Positions 44,575-54,920 of a DNA stretch of 64,000 nt are shown here, piece after piece; position 1 is the first letter of the stretch; each line of letters starts with the position of its first letter. The DNA lies in assembly GCA_004299485.1 (NCBI GenBank), contig SCQP01000005.1, forward strand, positions 1-64,000, written 5' to 3'. Both the position numbers and the translations under genes were made by a program. The DNA is from Acidobacteriota bacterium. Its GTDB lineage: Bacteria > Acidobacteriota > Terriglobia > Terriglobales > SCQP01. Below the pieces are notes generated by a model. It was not told where the DNA came from and did no database searches. It was given only the letters and a program-made list of their open reading frames with translations.

Positions 44575-45366
44575 TCAGGCGGTGCCCTTGTAGAAGCCGC
44601 CGTCGATGATCAGGTTCTGGCCGGTGATGTAGGCGGCGCGGTCGCTGGCGAGGAAGACGACGGCGTCGGCGAATTCGCGCGGTTCGGCGAGGCGGCCGAG
44701 AGCGGTGGCGCGGGACCAGTCGTCGTAGGCGGCTTCGTTGGGCACGCCCTGGGCGAGGGCTTTGACCTGGGCAAGTTCGACCAGGCGGTCGGTGCGCGTG
44801 TAGCCAGGGCAGAGATTGTTGACGGTGATGTTGTAGGCGCCGTATTCGTTGGCAAGGGTGCGCACCAGGCCGGGCACGGCGCTGCGAACCGTGTTCGAGA
44901 GCACCAGACCCTCGATCGGCTGCTTCACCGCAACCGAGGTGATCGTCAGGAAGCGGCCCCAGCGCGCCTGCTGCATTAGCGGCAGCGCGGCTTTGGCGAA
45001 GCTGACGTGACTGAGAAGGTTAAGCTCGACGGCGGCGCGCCATTCCTCCAGGGTGGTGGTGGCGAAAGATTTGGCGGGAGGACCGCCGGCGTTGGTCACG
45101 CAGATATCGAGACGGCCGAACCTGGCATGGACCGACGCGACAAACTCAGAGACCGCGGCGGCATCGGTCACATCGACCGTGCCGGCGAAAACGCGGGCGC
45201 CGAGCTGGCGGCGGAGAGCCGCGGCGGTGGCCTCCAGCTTCTCGAGATTGCGCGCGCAGAGCGCGAGCTGCGCGCCTTCGGCGGCGAGACCTTCGGCGAC
45301 GGCACGGCCGAGACCGGTGCTGGAGGCGGCGACCAGTGCAACCCGATCCTTGAGTCCGGAGTTCAT
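44575..45366 (-). CDS. SDR-family oxidoreductase lacking the canonical YxxxK
   Basis: A 263-aa Rossmann enzyme: [20 protein letters not shown] (a relative of TGxxxGxG), [10 protein letters not shown] (NAG motif), DGGFYKG at the end. At the active-site position the family YxxxK is replaced: [19 protein letters not shown] shows Ser139-like and a SNxxR sequence. This substitution occurs in a subset of SDRs. Start overlaps leuD by 4 nt. Activity and substrate are uncertain. Confidence 0.88.
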   Translation of the reverse strand: MNSGLKDRVALVAASSTGLGRAVAEGLAAEGAQLALCARNLEKLEATAAALRRQLGARVFAGTVDVTDAAAVSEFVASVHARFGRLDICVTNAGGPPAKSFATTTLEEWRAAVELNLLSHVSFAKAALPLMQQARWGRFLTITSVAVKQPIEGLVLSNTVRSAVPGLVRTLANEYGAYNITVNNLCPGYTRTDRLVELAQVKALAQGVPNEAAYDDWSRATALGRLAEPREFADAVVFLASDRAAYITGQNLIIDGGFYKGTA

Positions 45367-45905
45367 GCGTTCGCCTCCTCGTAGGCGCGGATGGCAGCTT
45401 CGTGCTGCAGGGTGAGGGCGATGTCGTCCAGACCTTCCAGCAGGCAGCGCTTGCGATGCGGGTCGATCGAAAAGGCAATGGTTTCCTGGCCGAATTGGAT
45501 CGTTTGCGTGGCCAAGTTGACCTTCAAGCTTGAGGCGTGCAGCAGCCGCGCCGCCTCGGGCAAGCGTACGGGCAGCAGGCCGTTCTTACAGGCGTTGTTG
45601 TAGAAGATGTCGCCGAACGAGGGCGCGATCACGCAGCGGATACCGAAGTCGAGCAACGCCCAGGCGGCGTGCTCGCGCGAGCTGCCGCAGCCGAAGTTTT
45701 CGCCCGCCACGAGAATGTGCGCCCCCTGCGCTTCCGGGCGGTTCAGGATGAAATCCGGCTGCTGGCGCCAGTTAAAGAACAGGCCGCGCGCGAGGCCGGT
45801 GCGCTCCGTGGTCTTGAGAAACTGCTTGGGGATGATCTGATCGGTATCGACGTGCGCGCGGTCGAGCGCGATCACGCGGCTTTCGAGCACCGTAAAGGGC
45901 GTCAT
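45363..45905 (-). CDS. leuD: 3-isopropylmalate dehydratase small subunit
   Basis: A 180-aa swivelling domain: [17 protein letters not shown] at the N-terminus and [21 protein letters not shown], the conserved active-site loop. With LeuC it isomerises 2-isopropylmalate to 3-isopropylmalate in leucine synthesis. ATG at 45905 overlaps the leuC stop. No leuA or leuB is present nearby. Confidence 0.95.
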   Translation of the reverse strand: MTPFTVLESRVIALDRAHVDTDQIIPKQFLKTTERTGLARGLFFNWRQQPDFILNRPEAQGAHILVAGENFGCGSSREHAAWALLDFGIRCVIAPSFGDIFYNNACKNGLLPVRLPEAARLLHASSLKVNLATQTIQFGQETIAFSIDPHRKRCLLEGLDDIALTLQHEAAIRAYEEANA

Positions 45906-47296
45906 ACCCACTCCCTCACATCCACAAAATGGCCGGTGCAGGCGGCTGCAGCGGCCATTTCCGGGCTGACCAGATGGGTGCGGCCACCCGCGCCCTGGCG
46001 GCCCTCGAAGTTGCGATTCGAGGTCGAGGCGCAGCGCTCGCCGGGACGCAGAATGTCGGGGTTCATGCCCAGACACATGCTGCAGCCGGGCTGACGCCAT
46101 TCGAAACCGGCTGCGGTGAAGATGCGGTCGAGGCCGCGCTCTTCGGCGGCGCGGCGCACGGCCGCCGAGCCGGGAACGACCATGGCGCGCACGCCCGCGG
46201 CGACGCGGCGGCCGCGCACGACGGCGGCGGCGCGGGCAAGGTCTTCGAGACGGGCGTTGGTGCAGGAGCCAATGAAGACGCGATCGATGGCGATGTCGCG
46301 CAGGGGCGTGCCCGGCTTCAGGTCCATATACGCGAGCGCGGCGGCATCCGCCGGCGATTGCGGCACGGGCACAGCGCCGGTGACCGGCGCGACCATGCCG
46401 GGGCTGGTGCCCCAGCTTATCTGCGGCGCCACGGCGGCGGCATCAAACTGCAGCTCGCGGTCAAAGGCGGCACCGGAGTCGGTGGCCAGCGTGAGCCAGT
46501 CTGCGGCGGCTTGCTCGAAAGCCGCGCCTTGCGGCGCATAGCGGCGGCCGCGCAAATAGGCGATGGTGGTAGTGTCGGGAGCGATCATGCCGGCGCGCGC
46601 GCCCGCCTCGATCGACATATTGCAGACCGTCATGCGCTCTTCCATGCTGAGCGCGCGCACCGCCGCGCCGGCGTACTCGATGACATGGCCGGTAGCGCCG
46701 TCGGTGCCGATCTCGCCAATCAGATAGAGGATCAAATCCTTGGCGCTCGTACCGGGCGGCAAGGCGCCATCCACCGTGATCCGCAGCGTGCGCGGGCGCT
46801 GCTGCCAGAGACACTGTGTGGCAAAGACGTGTTCGACTTCGCTGGTGCCGATGCCGAAGGCGAGGGCGCCGAAGGCGCCGTGTGTGGCCGTGTGGCTATC
46901 GCCGCAGACAATCGTCATGCCGGGCTGCGTCAGGCCCAGCTCGGGCGCGATGACGTGAACAATGCCCTGCTCCGGGCTGTCCAGATCGAACAAGGGCACG
47001 CCGAACTCGCGGCAGTTGCGGCGCAGCGCCTCGAGCTGCGCGCGGGCGTCGGCATCGAGAATCGGCAGCGTGGCCCGCGCGGCATCGGTGGGAACGTCGT
47101 GATCCATGGTGGCAAAAGTCTTGCCGGGACGGCGCAGCCGGCGGCCGGCGGCGCGCAGGCCGGCAAAGGCTTGCGGCGAGGTGACCTCGTGGATCAGGTG
47201 CAGGTCGATATAGAGCAGATCCGGCCGGCCGGCCTCGGCTGCGACCACGTGCCGCTCCCAGATCTTTGCCAGCAGCGTCTTTGGGCTAGTGGACAT
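45902..47296 (-). CDS. leuC: 3-isopropylmalate dehydratase large subunit
   Basis: A 464-aa aconitase-family protein. The [4Fe-4S] Cys lie in [13 protein letters not shown] and [32 protein letters not shown] and [17 protein letters not shown] are family signatures. Its start overlaps the end of the M61 peptidase gene by 11 nt. Forms the LeuCD enzyme. Confidence 0.95.
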   Translation of the reverse strand: MSTSPKTLLAKIWERHVVAAEAGRPDLLYIDLHLIHEVTSPQAFAGLRAAGRRLRRPGKTFATMDHDVPTDAARATLPILDADARAQLEALRRNCREFGVPLFDLDSPEQGIVHVIAPELGLTQPGMTIVCGDSHTATHGAFGALAFGIGTSEVEHVFATQCLWQQRPRTLRITVDGALPPGTSAKDLILYLIGEIGTDGATGHVIEYAGAAVRALSMEERMTVCNMSIEAGARAGMIAPDTTTIAYLRGRRYAPQGAAFEQAAADWLTLATDSGAAFDRELQFDAAAVAPQISWGTSPGMVAPVTGAVPVPQSPADAAALAYMDLKPGTPLRDIAIDRVFIGSCTNARLEDLARAAAVVRGRRVAAGVRAMVVPGSAAVRRAAEERGLDRIFTAAGFEWRQPGCSMCLGMNPDILRPGERCASTSNRNFEGRQGAGGRTHLVSPEMAAAAACTGHFVDVREWV

Positions 47297-49148
47297 CGAG
47301 CGGCTGCAGAAGCTGGGTCAGGTAATCGGGCAGATTCGGGTTGCGGACCAAACGCGGCGCCCTGGGACCGCCGTGATAGTCGATCAGCGAGGTCGTGAAA
47401 TAGCTGTCATTTTCGACCAGCAGCGCGATGGGGCCGGAGTTCTGCGGGCTGGCGATAACGGCATCCGCCAGGCGCGCGGGCGTATACACGCGCTGGTTAA
47501 CGCCGATGACCTTCATGCCGGCCACGATGCCGGCCTTGTAGGCGGGCGAACCGACGATGGAGTCAGCCACACGGCCATCGGGTGCGAGCTGCAGGCCGAG
47601 CGAGTATGCAAGATCGCCGGCGCCGGCGACATCTTCGCTGGTCAGCTCGTACTTCCAGCCGCTGGCTTCGATGCCGCCCAGCGGCGGCACGGGCGAAACC
47701 GAATTCAGCCGCGCATGGAAAAAGCCAGCCCAGTCGTAGGGCTGCACGTCGTTCAACGCCTCGCAAAGCTGGCTGAAGGTGTAGGGCTTAAGCTGCGGAC
47801 CCAGATTTGGGCCGCCGTAGAACTCATGCAAAAAATCCTCGATCGACTTGGCGCCGTGGCTTTGATCGTGAATGATGGTTGCCACTTCCAGCCATAACAG
47901 ATCGCCCTCATCGTAGTAGTCGCTGCCGCGCCGCCAGTTGACCCAGGCCCCGCCGTTCTCGAACATGCCGGGAATGGAGACCGCGGTATCGAGCAGCGGC
48001 TTCCAGGTGCGGCCAGGACGGCCGGGGCCAAGCTGCCCGGCAATACTGGCGAAGAAGTTGCGGAAGTCCTCGACACTCCACATGCCGGCGCGCGTGGGCA
48101 GTACATGGCCGAGGAAGTCGGTCAAGCCCTCGTAGACCCAGAGCAGATCGGTCTGCATGGGTGCTTCATAAGGCGCCGAAGCCAGATCGGCGGGACGGCG
48201 GAATTTGCCGTTCCAGGAGTGCACGTACTCGTGCGAGAGCAGAAAGCCGACTTCCTCGGCGCCGCCGGGGCTGAGCATGACGCGCTCGGGCAGGCGGCTG
48301 TCGTCGCTTTCGTGATGCTCCAGGCCGAAGTGGGCAACGTAATCGCTGAGAGTCAGCAGGAAATGATAGTCGCGGTAATGGCGGCTGCCGAAGAGCAGGC
48401 CGGCCTGCGCGACCAGGCTCTTCATGCCCGCAACCAGTTGCGGCGGCACCGCAAGGTCGGCGGGACTGTCGGCGACAATATCCCATTCGTGATAAATCTT
48501 TTCGCCCGGCGGAGTGATGTTGATCTTGCGCATGTACGCGCCGGCGATGACCGGGGAATCGACCAACAGCGGCAGCGGTGCCGGCTTGAAGGCCACGTCA
48601 GCGCCGGACTGGTGATCGACCGGAAGCGCGGTGCCGAACTGCCACTCCGGCGGCAGGACGAGTTTGGGATCGACCATGACCGTATGGGCGTCCACGCCGG
48701 CGGGATAGAGCAGGTTCTGATTCCAGTTCACATCCACCAGCTTGGCGGTCGCCGAGCCGCCGGCGGTGTAGTCGCCCGAAGAGCTTTCGATGTAATCAAA
48801 GTTGACGTCGAGCTGGCTGACGCCGGGCGGGATGGTGACGTGAAACGTGAAGACGTCGAGCAGGTCCCGTGTCCAGGGTACGGGCTTGCCGTTGGCGGAA
48901 AAATGCAGGCCGGTGACGTTGCCAATGGGTCCGTCGGGCTGGTGCTCGCCCGGAATCCACTTGGGGTAGAGCAGCGTGAACGGACCCGGATGCACGGGAA
49001 TGACCTCATGCGTATAGACCATCTTCAGCGGCGCCTGCGAGGCATCGACCGTAAGCTGGATGGGCGATTGCGCGGCCGCCAGCAGGGTGCAGGCGGCGAA
49101 GGCGAGCACGATGGCAGGAACGCGTGAGCACTTGAGGGTTGCTATCAT
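47286..49148 (-). CDS. M61 family metallopeptidase with C-terminal PDZ-like domain
   Basis: A 620-aa exported protein (ATG at 49148 with GGAG 9 nt upstream; signal [20 protein letters not shown]). The zinc site is [17 protein letters not shown] with a downstream Glu in [17 protein letters not shown]-like region follows from about residue 520 ([20 protein letters not shown]). M61 enzymes are glycyl aminopeptidases. Head of an operon with leuCD. Confidence 0.9.
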   Translation of the reverse strand: MIATLKCSRVPAIVLAFAACTLLAAAQSPIQLTVDASQAPLKMVYTHEVIPVHPGPFTLLYPKWIPGEHQPDGPIGNVTGLHFSANGKPVPWTRDLLDVFTFHVTIPPGVSQLDVNFDYIESSSGDYTAGGSATAKLVDVNWNQNLLYPAGVDAHTVMVDPKLVLPPEWQFGTALPVDHQSGADVAFKPAPLPLLVDSPVIAGAYMRKINITPPGEKIYHEWDIVADSPADLAVPPQLVAGMKSLVAQAGLLFGSRHYRDYHFLLTLSDYVAHFGLEHHESDDSRLPERVMLSPGGAEEVGFLLSHEYVHSWNGKFRRPADLASAPYEAPMQTDLLWVYEGLTDFLGHVLPTRAGMWSVEDFRNFFASIAGQLGPGRPGRTWKPLLDTAVSIPGMFENGGAWVNWRRGSDYYDEGDLLWLEVATIIHDQSHGAKSIEDFLHEFYGGPNLGPQLKPYTFSQLCEALNDVQPYDWAGFFHARLNSVSPVPPLGGIEASGWKYELTSEDVAGAGDLAYSLGLQLAPDGRVADSIVGSPAYKAGIVAGMKVIGVNQRVYTPARLADAVIASPQNSGPIALLVENDSYFTTSLIDYHGGPRAPRLVRNPNLPDYLTQLLQPLDVH

Positions 49149-49186
49149 GGGCAAAACTCCTGCTTCGGGTGAACCCCTATAATCGC

Positions 49187-50248
49187 ATGGTGCTTGCCGC
49201 CTCCGCCAACCTCATTTCTCCCGTTTGGTCGCAGGCATCACCGGCCGTCGTGGTGGCGGCGGCGGTCGCGATTGGTCTATGGCTGGCCTTGTGGGGGCTG
49301 CACCGCTGGCTGCGGCAGATTGCCCCGCGGCCGGAATCGCTGCGGCTGACGCGCAATGTGCTCACCCTCGCGGCCGCGGCTGTGGTCGTGCTGGTGCTGC
49401 TGCGCGGCGAGGGCTGGGGCGCGCCGCATATCACCTGGCGGGCGCTGAGCGACTGGGCGATGGGGCCCGGCTTGCATATTCTGTTCATTTTCGTGGGCGC
49501 GTTCGTGGTGGTGCGGGTGACGGACCTGCTCATCGCCCGCCTGCAGCACGTGCTCGCGGCTCCGGAAATCGAAACCCGCAACTGGGCGGAGCGGCGCAAA
49601 CGCATCGCGACCGCCGGGCGGCTGCTGCGCGGCGTCGCGACGCTGGTGATTGTGGGCATCGCCATCCTGATGGCGCTGCGCGAAGTCCACGTGGACATCA
49701 CCCCGATTCTGACTGGCGCGGGCGTCATCGGCGTAGCGGTGGGACTGGGCGCGCAGACGGTGGTGCGCGATCTGATCGTGGGCGTGTTCCTGATCCTGGA
49801 AAATCAGATCCGGGTCGGCGATGTGATCAGCGTCAACGGCAAGACGGGATTGGTCGAGGCGCTACGGCTGCGCATCATCGTGCTGCGCGCCGAAGACGGC
49901 GCGGTTCATGTGTTTCACAACGGCTCGATCAATGAATACTCCAACCTGACCAAGGATTACTCCTGCGCCGTCGTCGATGTGACACTGCCGCTGCAAGTCG
50001 ATCTCGCCCGCGTGCATGCGGCGCTGGTTGCCATCGGCGAAGAACTCGCAGCCGATGCGCAATTTGCAGGCAAGCTCAAGGGTCCGCTTGAAATTCTCGG
50101 CATCGAAACGCTCACCGCCAGCACGATGGCGGTGCGCATGCGTCAGCGCACCGAGCCGATGGCGCAGTGGGCCGTGGATCGGGAGCTGCGCCGGAAGATT
50201 CAGGAGCGCCTCCAAAGGGAACAGATCGCGTTTGCCGCGGGAGGCTGA
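49187..50248 (+). CDS. Small-conductance mechanosensitive channel (MscS family)
   Basis: A 353-aa membrane protein with several helices and an MscS core TGAGVIGVAVGLGAQTVVRDLIVGVF-type helix. The soluble beta domain has NQIRVGDVISVNGKTGLVE. It should protect against osmotic downshock. ATG at 49187 is preferred over 49139, which overlaps the divergent M61 start. TATAAT lies 4 nt before the ATG. Confidence 0.88.
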   Translation: MVLAASANLISPVWSQASPAVVVAAAVAIGLWLALWGLHRWLRQIAPRPESLRLTRNVLTLAAAAVVVLVLLRGEGWGAPHITWRALSDWAMGPGLHILFIFVGAFVVVRVTDLLIARLQHVLAAPEIETRNWAERRKRIATAGRLLRGVATLVIVGIAILMALREVHVDITPILTGAGVIGVAVGLGAQTVVRDLIVGVFLILENQIRVGDVISVNGKTGLVEALRLRIIVLRAEDGAVHVFHNGSINEYSNLTKDYSCAVVDVTLPLQVDLARVHAALVAIGEELAADAQFAGKLKGPLEILGIETLTASTMAVRMRQRTEPMAQWAVDRELRRKIQERLQREQIAFAAGG

Positions 50249-50251
50249 GCA

Positions 50252-51127
50252 ATGCAGACGCTTTGGGACCAGGAACGTGAGACCACATGGCTGTCACCGG
50301 CGCTGCGGAAGCGCTACGCGGGCGGCCTGCGCTTCCCTGCCCGTCCGCAACCGTACGTCTACGCGAACTTTGTCGCGAGCGTGGATGGCGTGGTGAGCTA
50401 CCGGATTCCGGGGCAGGCGGGCGGAGGCGCCATCAGCCAGGGCGATGCCGGCGACCGTTTCGTGATGGGTCTGCTGCGCGCCACCGCCGATGCCGTGATC
50501 GTCGGCGCCACGACACTGCGCGAGGCAGGGCCGAAGGCGCTTTGGGATCCGGGCTATACCTATCCCGCCGCGGCTCCGGCATTCCGGCAGTGGCGGCGGA
50601 AGCAACGCCTGCCCGGCGTGCCGCTGTTGGTGGTGGTCACTGCAAGTGGACACTTGCCGGCCCATTATTCAGCGCTGACGGGCCCGCAGGCGCGGGTGCT
50701 GGTGATTACCTCCAAACAAGGAGCGGCCCGGGCGCCACGGGGTGTACTGGTGCGGGCTTTGGCAGCGCAGGGAGGTCACGTGCCCGTGGCGGCGCTGCTC
50801 CGGCTGCTGCGCGAGGAATTTGGCGTGCGGCGGCTGCTGCACGAGGGAGGACCATCGCTGCTGGGCGCGTTCGTGCGCGCCGGCGCCTTGCACGAACTGT
50901 TTCTTTCCGTGGCGCCGAGTCTCGCCGGCCGCGACGAAGGCGCGGTGCGGCCAGGCCTGCTTGCCCGCGCCGCGTTCTTGCCCGCCGAGGCGCCGCAACT
51001 GCAGCTCCGCAGCGTCAAAGCCAACGGCTCGATGCTGTTCCTGCGCTACCGGGTTACGGGATCGGCGGCGAGGTTGAGTTCGCGGCGCAGGACGGTCGGG
51101 TCGAAGGGGCTGCAAGCAAAGACGTGA
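50252..51127 (+). CDS. RibD C-terminal reductase-like protein
   Basis: A 291-aa protein with the RibD_C/dihydrofolate reductase-like fold: YVYANFVASVDGVVSYRIPG, ADAVIVGATTLREAGP, and a late LLHEGGPSLLGAFVRAGAL. It is not fused to a deaminase domain, so it may reduce a pyrimidine or pteridine-like compound. The last 27 residues are coded antisense to glutaredoxin and look like an extension. Three bp after the mechanosensitive channel. Confidence 0.83.
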   Translation: MQTLWDQERETTWLSPALRKRYAGGLRFPARPQPYVYANFVASVDGVVSYRIPGQAGGGAISQGDAGDRFVMGLLRATADAVIVGATTLREAGPKALWDPGYTYPAAAPAFRQWRRKQRLPGVPLLVVVTASGHLPAHYSALTGPQARVLVITSKQGAARAPRGVLVRALAAQGGHVPVAALLRLLREEFGVRRLLHEGGPSLLGAFVRAGALHELFLSVAPSLAGRDEGAVRPGLLARAAFLPAEAPQLQLRSVKANGSMLFLRYRVTGSAARLSSRRRTVGSKGLQAKT

Positions 51128-51306
51128 CCGTCGCCGCAGTCGAGGGTCGGCACTTTGTATTTGCCCTCATTGTGCGCGGCGACCCATTCGGCGGCGCCGT
51201 CGACCTGCTCGATATTGACTTCCGCGAAAGCGACGCCGCGTTCGGACAAGAATCGCTTGGCGCGCCGGCAATCCGGGCACCAGGTGGTGGTATACATTTT
51301 CAGCAT
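51046..51306 (-). CDS. Glutaredoxin-like protein
   Basis: An 86-aa thioredoxin-fold protein: MYTTTWCPDCRRAKRFLSE has the CPDC redox motif, and KVPTLDCGDGHVF the cis-Pro site. It may be a dithiol reductase for the neighbouring redox genes. Overlaps the end of the RibD-like gene (82 bp, convergent). Confidence 0.9.
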   Translation of the reverse strand: MLKMYTTTWCPDCRRAKRFLSERGVAFAEVNIEQVDGAAEWVAAHNEGKYKVPTLDCGDGHVFACSPFDPTVLRRELNLAADPVTR

Positions 51307-51309
51307 GTT

Positions 51310-52026
51310 TCAGTAGCCGGAGAATTCTTCGGTGCGGATGTCGTCGTCATCGACGGCGGCGTCGTGCAGGGTTTTGCGCAGCGCGGTGACCATGCCGGGA
51401 GGGCCGGCAATGAAGTAGATGGGCTCGTGAACATCCTTGAGATACGGCGCCATCAGCTTGGCGTCTATGAAGCCGCGGGCGCCGTCCCAGGGGCGCGAGG
51501 ATTTTTCCATCTCCGACATGACGGGAACGAAGGTAAAGCGCGGGTTTTCTTTTTGCAGGGCCAGCAGGTCGTCCAGGAACGGCGCGTCTTCCGGACGGCG
51601 GTTGCCGTAGAAGAGAATAATGCGATGGTTCAGCTTGTGATGGGCGGCGTAGCGCACCATGGCGCTGAAAGGCGTGATGCCGATGCCGCCGGCCAGCAGC
51701 ACGATCGCGCGCGTATCCCGGTTGGGCAGCGTAAAGTCACCCGAGGGCCCCATCAGATCGAGCGCGCCACCGATGGGCATGCGGGCGAATTCATTCTTGA
51801 AGGCGCTGCCACGCATGCGCGTCGCCACCAGCAGGCCCTGCGCATCCGGATCATCGGCGAGAGAAAAAGTATGGATGTTGCCCCCGGGCACATCGTCCCG
51901 CAGCGTGGGTAGGGTGACATCCACCGTTTGGCCGGGGCGATAACTGAAACCGGCGGGCCGTTCCATACGGAACGACATCGTGCCTTCGGCTACGGTCTGA
52001 CGATCCAGCAAGCGGCTGGTGCTCAT
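51310..52026 (-). CDS. Ferredoxin-NADP reductase-type flavoprotein
   Basis: A 238-aa FAD/NAD(P)-binding enzyme: YRPGQTVDVTLP and HTFSLADDPDAQGLLVATR at the flavin domain, LLAGGIGITPFSAMVRYAA and YFIAGPPGMVTALRKTL at the pyridine nucleotide domain. It has no iron-sulfur domain, so it could deliver electrons to a partner. Overlaps DUF488 upstream by 4 nt and lies 3 bp from glutaredoxin downstream. Confidence 0.9.
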   Translation of the reverse strand: MSTSRLLDRQTVAEGTMSFRMERPAGFSYRPGQTVDVTLPTLRDDVPGGNIHTFSLADDPDAQGLLVATRMRGSAFKNEFARMPIGGALDLMGPSGDFTLPNRDTRAIVLLAGGIGITPFSAMVRYAAHHKLNHRIILFYGNRRPEDAPFLDDLLALQKENPRFTFVPVMSEMEKSSRPWDGARGFIDAKLMAPYLKDVHEPIYFIAGPPGMVTALRKTLHDAAVDDDDIRTEEFSGY

Positions 52027-52388
52027 GCGGCTTTCCCTTTCTTGAGCTTTGTCTCCAGGTAATGTTTCAGCACGACGGCGTTATTGTGTTCGGTGTCGTG
52101 CGAGCTGTAGATCAATGTCAGCGTACCGCCGCGCGCGGCGGCCAGCAGCGGCGCGAGTTCGGCTTCGTGCGTACGCAATTCCGCGGTGTAGCGGTGCTGA
52201 AATTCCGTCCACTTCGCCGGGTCGTGGCCGAACCATTGGCGCAGTTCAGTGCTGGGCGCTACTTCCTTGAGCCACGACGCCAAAGGCAAATCGGTCTTCT
52301 TGACGCCGCGTGGCCAGAGGCGCTCGACCAGAATGCGGGCGCCGTCGCCGGTGGAGGCGGCGTCATAAGCACGCTTGAGTTGAATCAT
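52023..52388 (-). CDS. DUF488 family protein
   Basis: A 121-aa protein: MIQLKRAYDAASTGDGARIL and RLWPRGVKKTDLPLASWLKE are the family signatures. Family function is unknown; it recurs in stress and redox neighbourhoods. ATG at 52388 overlaps the cupin stop; stop overlaps the flavin reductase start. Confidence 0.9.
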   Translation of the reverse strand: MIQLKRAYDAASTGDGARILVERLWPRGVKKTDLPLASWLKEVAPSTELRQWFGHDPAKWTEFQHRYTAELRTHEAELAPLLAAARGGTLTLIYSSHDTEHNNAVVLKHYLETKLKKGKAA

Positions 52389-52810
52389 GGACAATCCTCC
52401 TGCGAGGGCCAGGCCATGGTCAGCAGAAATGCGCTTTCCTCCAGTGCTTCGACGTCGTGATGCATTTCACGGTCGAGCACCAGCAGATGCCCGGCGGGCA
52501 AATCCTGCGATCCGCCGGGCAGGTGCATGCGGATATGGCCGCTCAGCGTCTGCACGGCGATGCGCGCGGCGGTGCGATGCTGCGCCATACGTTCGCCCTG
52601 GCGCATCGCCACCAGAATGACGCGCAGATCCGGATGCTTGACCAGGGTGGTCGAGCTTTGGCCGCGCGCACGCTGCCAGGCACTCTGCTGGTGGAGATGG
52701 TCAATCTCTGCGGCCAGGTGAAAGCGCAGGATCGGCGCCTGCAGTTGATCGCCGATCTGCTCATGCCCGACGGGCCGTGGCCGCGGTTCGTCGGGAATAT
52801 GGCCTGCCAT
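52385..52810 (-). CDS. Cupin-like protein
   Basis: A 141-aa protein whose conserved cupin core reads VQTLSGHIRMHLPGGSQDLP with AGHLLVLDREMHHDVEALE. His residues could bind a metal. N-terminus has GHIPDEPRPRP of unknown role. First gene of the four-gene unit cupin-DUF488-FNR-glutaredoxin, likely a redox or oxidative-stress unit. Confidence 0.75.
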   Translation of the reverse strand: MAGHIPDEPRPRPVGHEQIGDQLQAPILRFHLAAEIDHLHQQSAWQRARGQSSTTLVKHPDLRVILVAMRQGERMAQHRTAARIAVQTLSGHIRMHLPGGSQDLPAGHLLVLDREMHHDVEALEESAFLLTMAWPSQEDCP

Positions 52811-52833
52811 AAGGCTAGTTTACGCCTGCGGGG

Positions 52834-53499
52834 TTAGCTCCGCTCGTGAGCCAAGGGACGCACCAGCAGCCAGGCGCCGAGCAGCGCCAGCGGCAACCAT
52901 TCGAGCGGCAGCAGGGCCTGACCCAGGGAAAGCGGGATGGCGCCCAGCGCGCTGGCGCGGAAAGGTTGACCGCTGAGGAAGGCCAGGGCGCCGAGCAGAC
53001 CGTAAAACACGGCAGCCACACCCGGCACGAGCAACAAAAATCCCACCGCGGCACGGGCGGCGGACTGCCGCTGTACTGCCCAAATGCAGCCCAGCACGGT
53101 TCCCGGCACCAGCCAGATCGCTCCTCCGGCCAAGCCTGCGGCGGTGCCGCTCAACATCAGAATCACTCCCAGCACGGCGACGCGATCGAGGACGAAAACC
53201 CCGACCACCGTCATCACTGCCAGCAGCGGCACCAGCACGTGCTCAAAACTGGCCAGGCCGGCTGGCGGCAAGGCGTTGAGCGCATCCGGCTGCGCCAGGA
53301 ACCAGGCGTAAAGGATCGTCAATACCGCGCCCAGGAGCACGGCAAAGGTGGTCACGCGCAGCCAGAGATCCCGCGGCTGCGGCCGCTCCCGCGGCTGCGC
53401 GCGAGGCGGAAGCGGCAAACCCACCGCATCCGCCGGCAGCTCAAAGTTGCGCGGCGCCGCAGTCGCCGGCTTCGATTCGGATTCGGCGGGAACAGGCAC
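52834..53499 (-). CDS. Polytopic membrane protein
   Basis: A 221-aa protein with a Pro/Arg-rich cytoplasmic N-terminus (about 1-45) and about six hydrophobic helices, the last ending LLVRPLAHERS. No recognised family. It precedes the cupin operon by 24 bp on the same strand. Confidence 0.7.
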   Translation of the reverse strand: MPVPAESESKPATAAPRNFELPADAVGLPLPPRAQPRERPQPRDLWLRVTTFAVLLGAVLTILYAWFLAQPDALNALPPAGLASFEHVLVPLLAVMTVVGVFVLDRVAVLGVILMLSGTAAGLAGGAIWLVPGTVLGCIWAVQRQSAARAAVGFLLLVPGVAAVFYGLLGALAFLSGQPFRASALGAIPLSLGQALLPLEWLPLALLGAWLLVRPLAHERS

Positions 53500-53572
53500 T
53501 CCAGCAAATTTTACCCCGCCGGCAAGCTACAATGTTTTTGAAACTCGAAACCGAAACGCGAAACCTCCCGCT

Positions 53573-54895
53573 ATGGCCCGTATTCGACCCTTCTCCGCCT
53601 ACCGCTACGATTTGAGCCGTGTACACGCGGCTGATGTGCTCACGCAGCCCTACGACAAGATCACCCCGGCCATGCGGCAGCGCTACCTGGCCGCCAGCCC
53701 CTACAACCTGGTGCGGGTGATTTTGGGCGAGAAAAAAGAGACCGACAACGAGCGCGATAACGTCTACACCCGGGCCGCGAATTACCTCAATGCCTGGGTC
53801 GAACAGGGCGTTTTGCGGGCCGACTCCGAGCCCTCACTTTACGCTTACACCCAGCAGTTCCGCGCGCCGGATAGCGGCGATACGTTTATCCGGCGCAGCT
53901 TCATCGCCCTCGGCGGCCTGGAAGATTACGACAAACGGGTTATCCATCGCCACGAGCAAACCCTCAGCGGCCCCAAGCAGGACCGGCAGGCGTTGCTGCG
54001 GGCGACGCGCACGCACTTCGGATTGTTGTTCATGCTCTACAGCGATCCCCAGCAAACGGTGGAGAGTGAGCTGATGGCGCGCGCCCAAAATCCGGTGCTC
54101 GAAGCTACGGATGAGTACGGAACCATCCACCGGTTGTTCCGCGAGACCAACGCCGGCGTCATCGACCGCGTGCAGCACGCCATGGCGCCGCTGCCGCTGG
54201 TGATCGCCGATGGCCACCATCGTTATGAAACCGCGCTGGCCTGGCGGAACGAGCAAAACGCGCAGGCGCCGCACCGGCCTGACCATCCCTGGGACTGGGC
54301 CATGATGGCGTTTGTGAATCTGGATGCGCCCGGCTTGGTGGTGCTGCCGACGCACCGGTTGATCTATGGTCTGGCAGACTGGAACGGCCCGGCAGCGCTC
54401 GCGAAGCTGGAGCAGTATTTCAGCGCGGAAGATACGGCCATTGCGGTGGGCGACGAGAACGCCGCGGCGCGCATCCGGCCACGGTTGGCGGCGGCTTCCG
54501 GCAAAGGGCCTGCAGTCGCGGTGGCGCTGGCCGGCAAGCCGCATCTGCTGCTGCTGCGCCCCAGGCCGGATTTGAAGCTGGAGGCGCTGCTGCCCGAAGC
54601 CCTGCCGCAGCAGCGCGCGCTCGACGTGGTGCTGCTGCACCGGCTGGCGCTCGACCTGGCGCTGGGCGTGACCCCGGAAATGGTGCGTGCCGAACAGCAC
54701 CTGCGCTATGTCAAGGAAGCCGCGGAAGCGCTGCGCTCGGTCACCGCCAACGCCGCGCAAGCTGCATTCCTGCTGCACCCGGTGTCCGCCACCTTCGTGC
54801 GCGATATTGCGCTGGCCGGCGGCGTGATGCCGCAGAAGTCGACCGACTTTTTCCCCAAGCTGCTGACCGGCCTTACACTCCAGCGCGTGGACTGA
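53573..54895 (+). CDS. DUF1015 family protein
   Basis: A 440-aa protein starting MARIRPFSAYRYDLSRVHAA. DVLTQPYDKITPAMRQRYLA and PLVIADGHHRYETALAWRNE are the family hallmarks. The family is widespread in Acidobacteria and anaerobes; a DNA-binding or SerK-like kinase role has been suggested for members but is not shown here. ATG at 53573 rather than the earlier in-frame start at 53348, which lies antisense. Confidence 0.9.
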   Translation: MARIRPFSAYRYDLSRVHAADVLTQPYDKITPAMRQRYLAASPYNLVRVILGEKKETDNERDNVYTRAANYLNAWVEQGVLRADSEPSLYAYTQQFRAPDSGDTFIRRSFIALGGLEDYDKRVIHRHEQTLSGPKQDRQALLRATRTHFGLLFMLYSDPQQTVESELMARAQNPVLEATDEYGTIHRLFRETNAGVIDRVQHAMAPLPLVIADGHHRYETALAWRNEQNAQAPHRPDHPWDWAMMAFVNLDAPGLVVLPTHRLIYGLADWNGPAALAKLEQYFSAEDTAIAVGDENAAARIRPRLAAASGKGPAVAVALAGKPHLLLLRPRPDLKLEALLPEALPQQRALDVVLLHRLALDLALGVTPEMVRAEQHLRYVKEAAEALRSVTANAAQAAFLLHPVSATFVRDIALAGGVMPQKSTDFFPKLLTGLTLQRVD

Positions 54896-54920
54896 AGCAG
54901 GGCCAGGGGTCAGGGATCAG

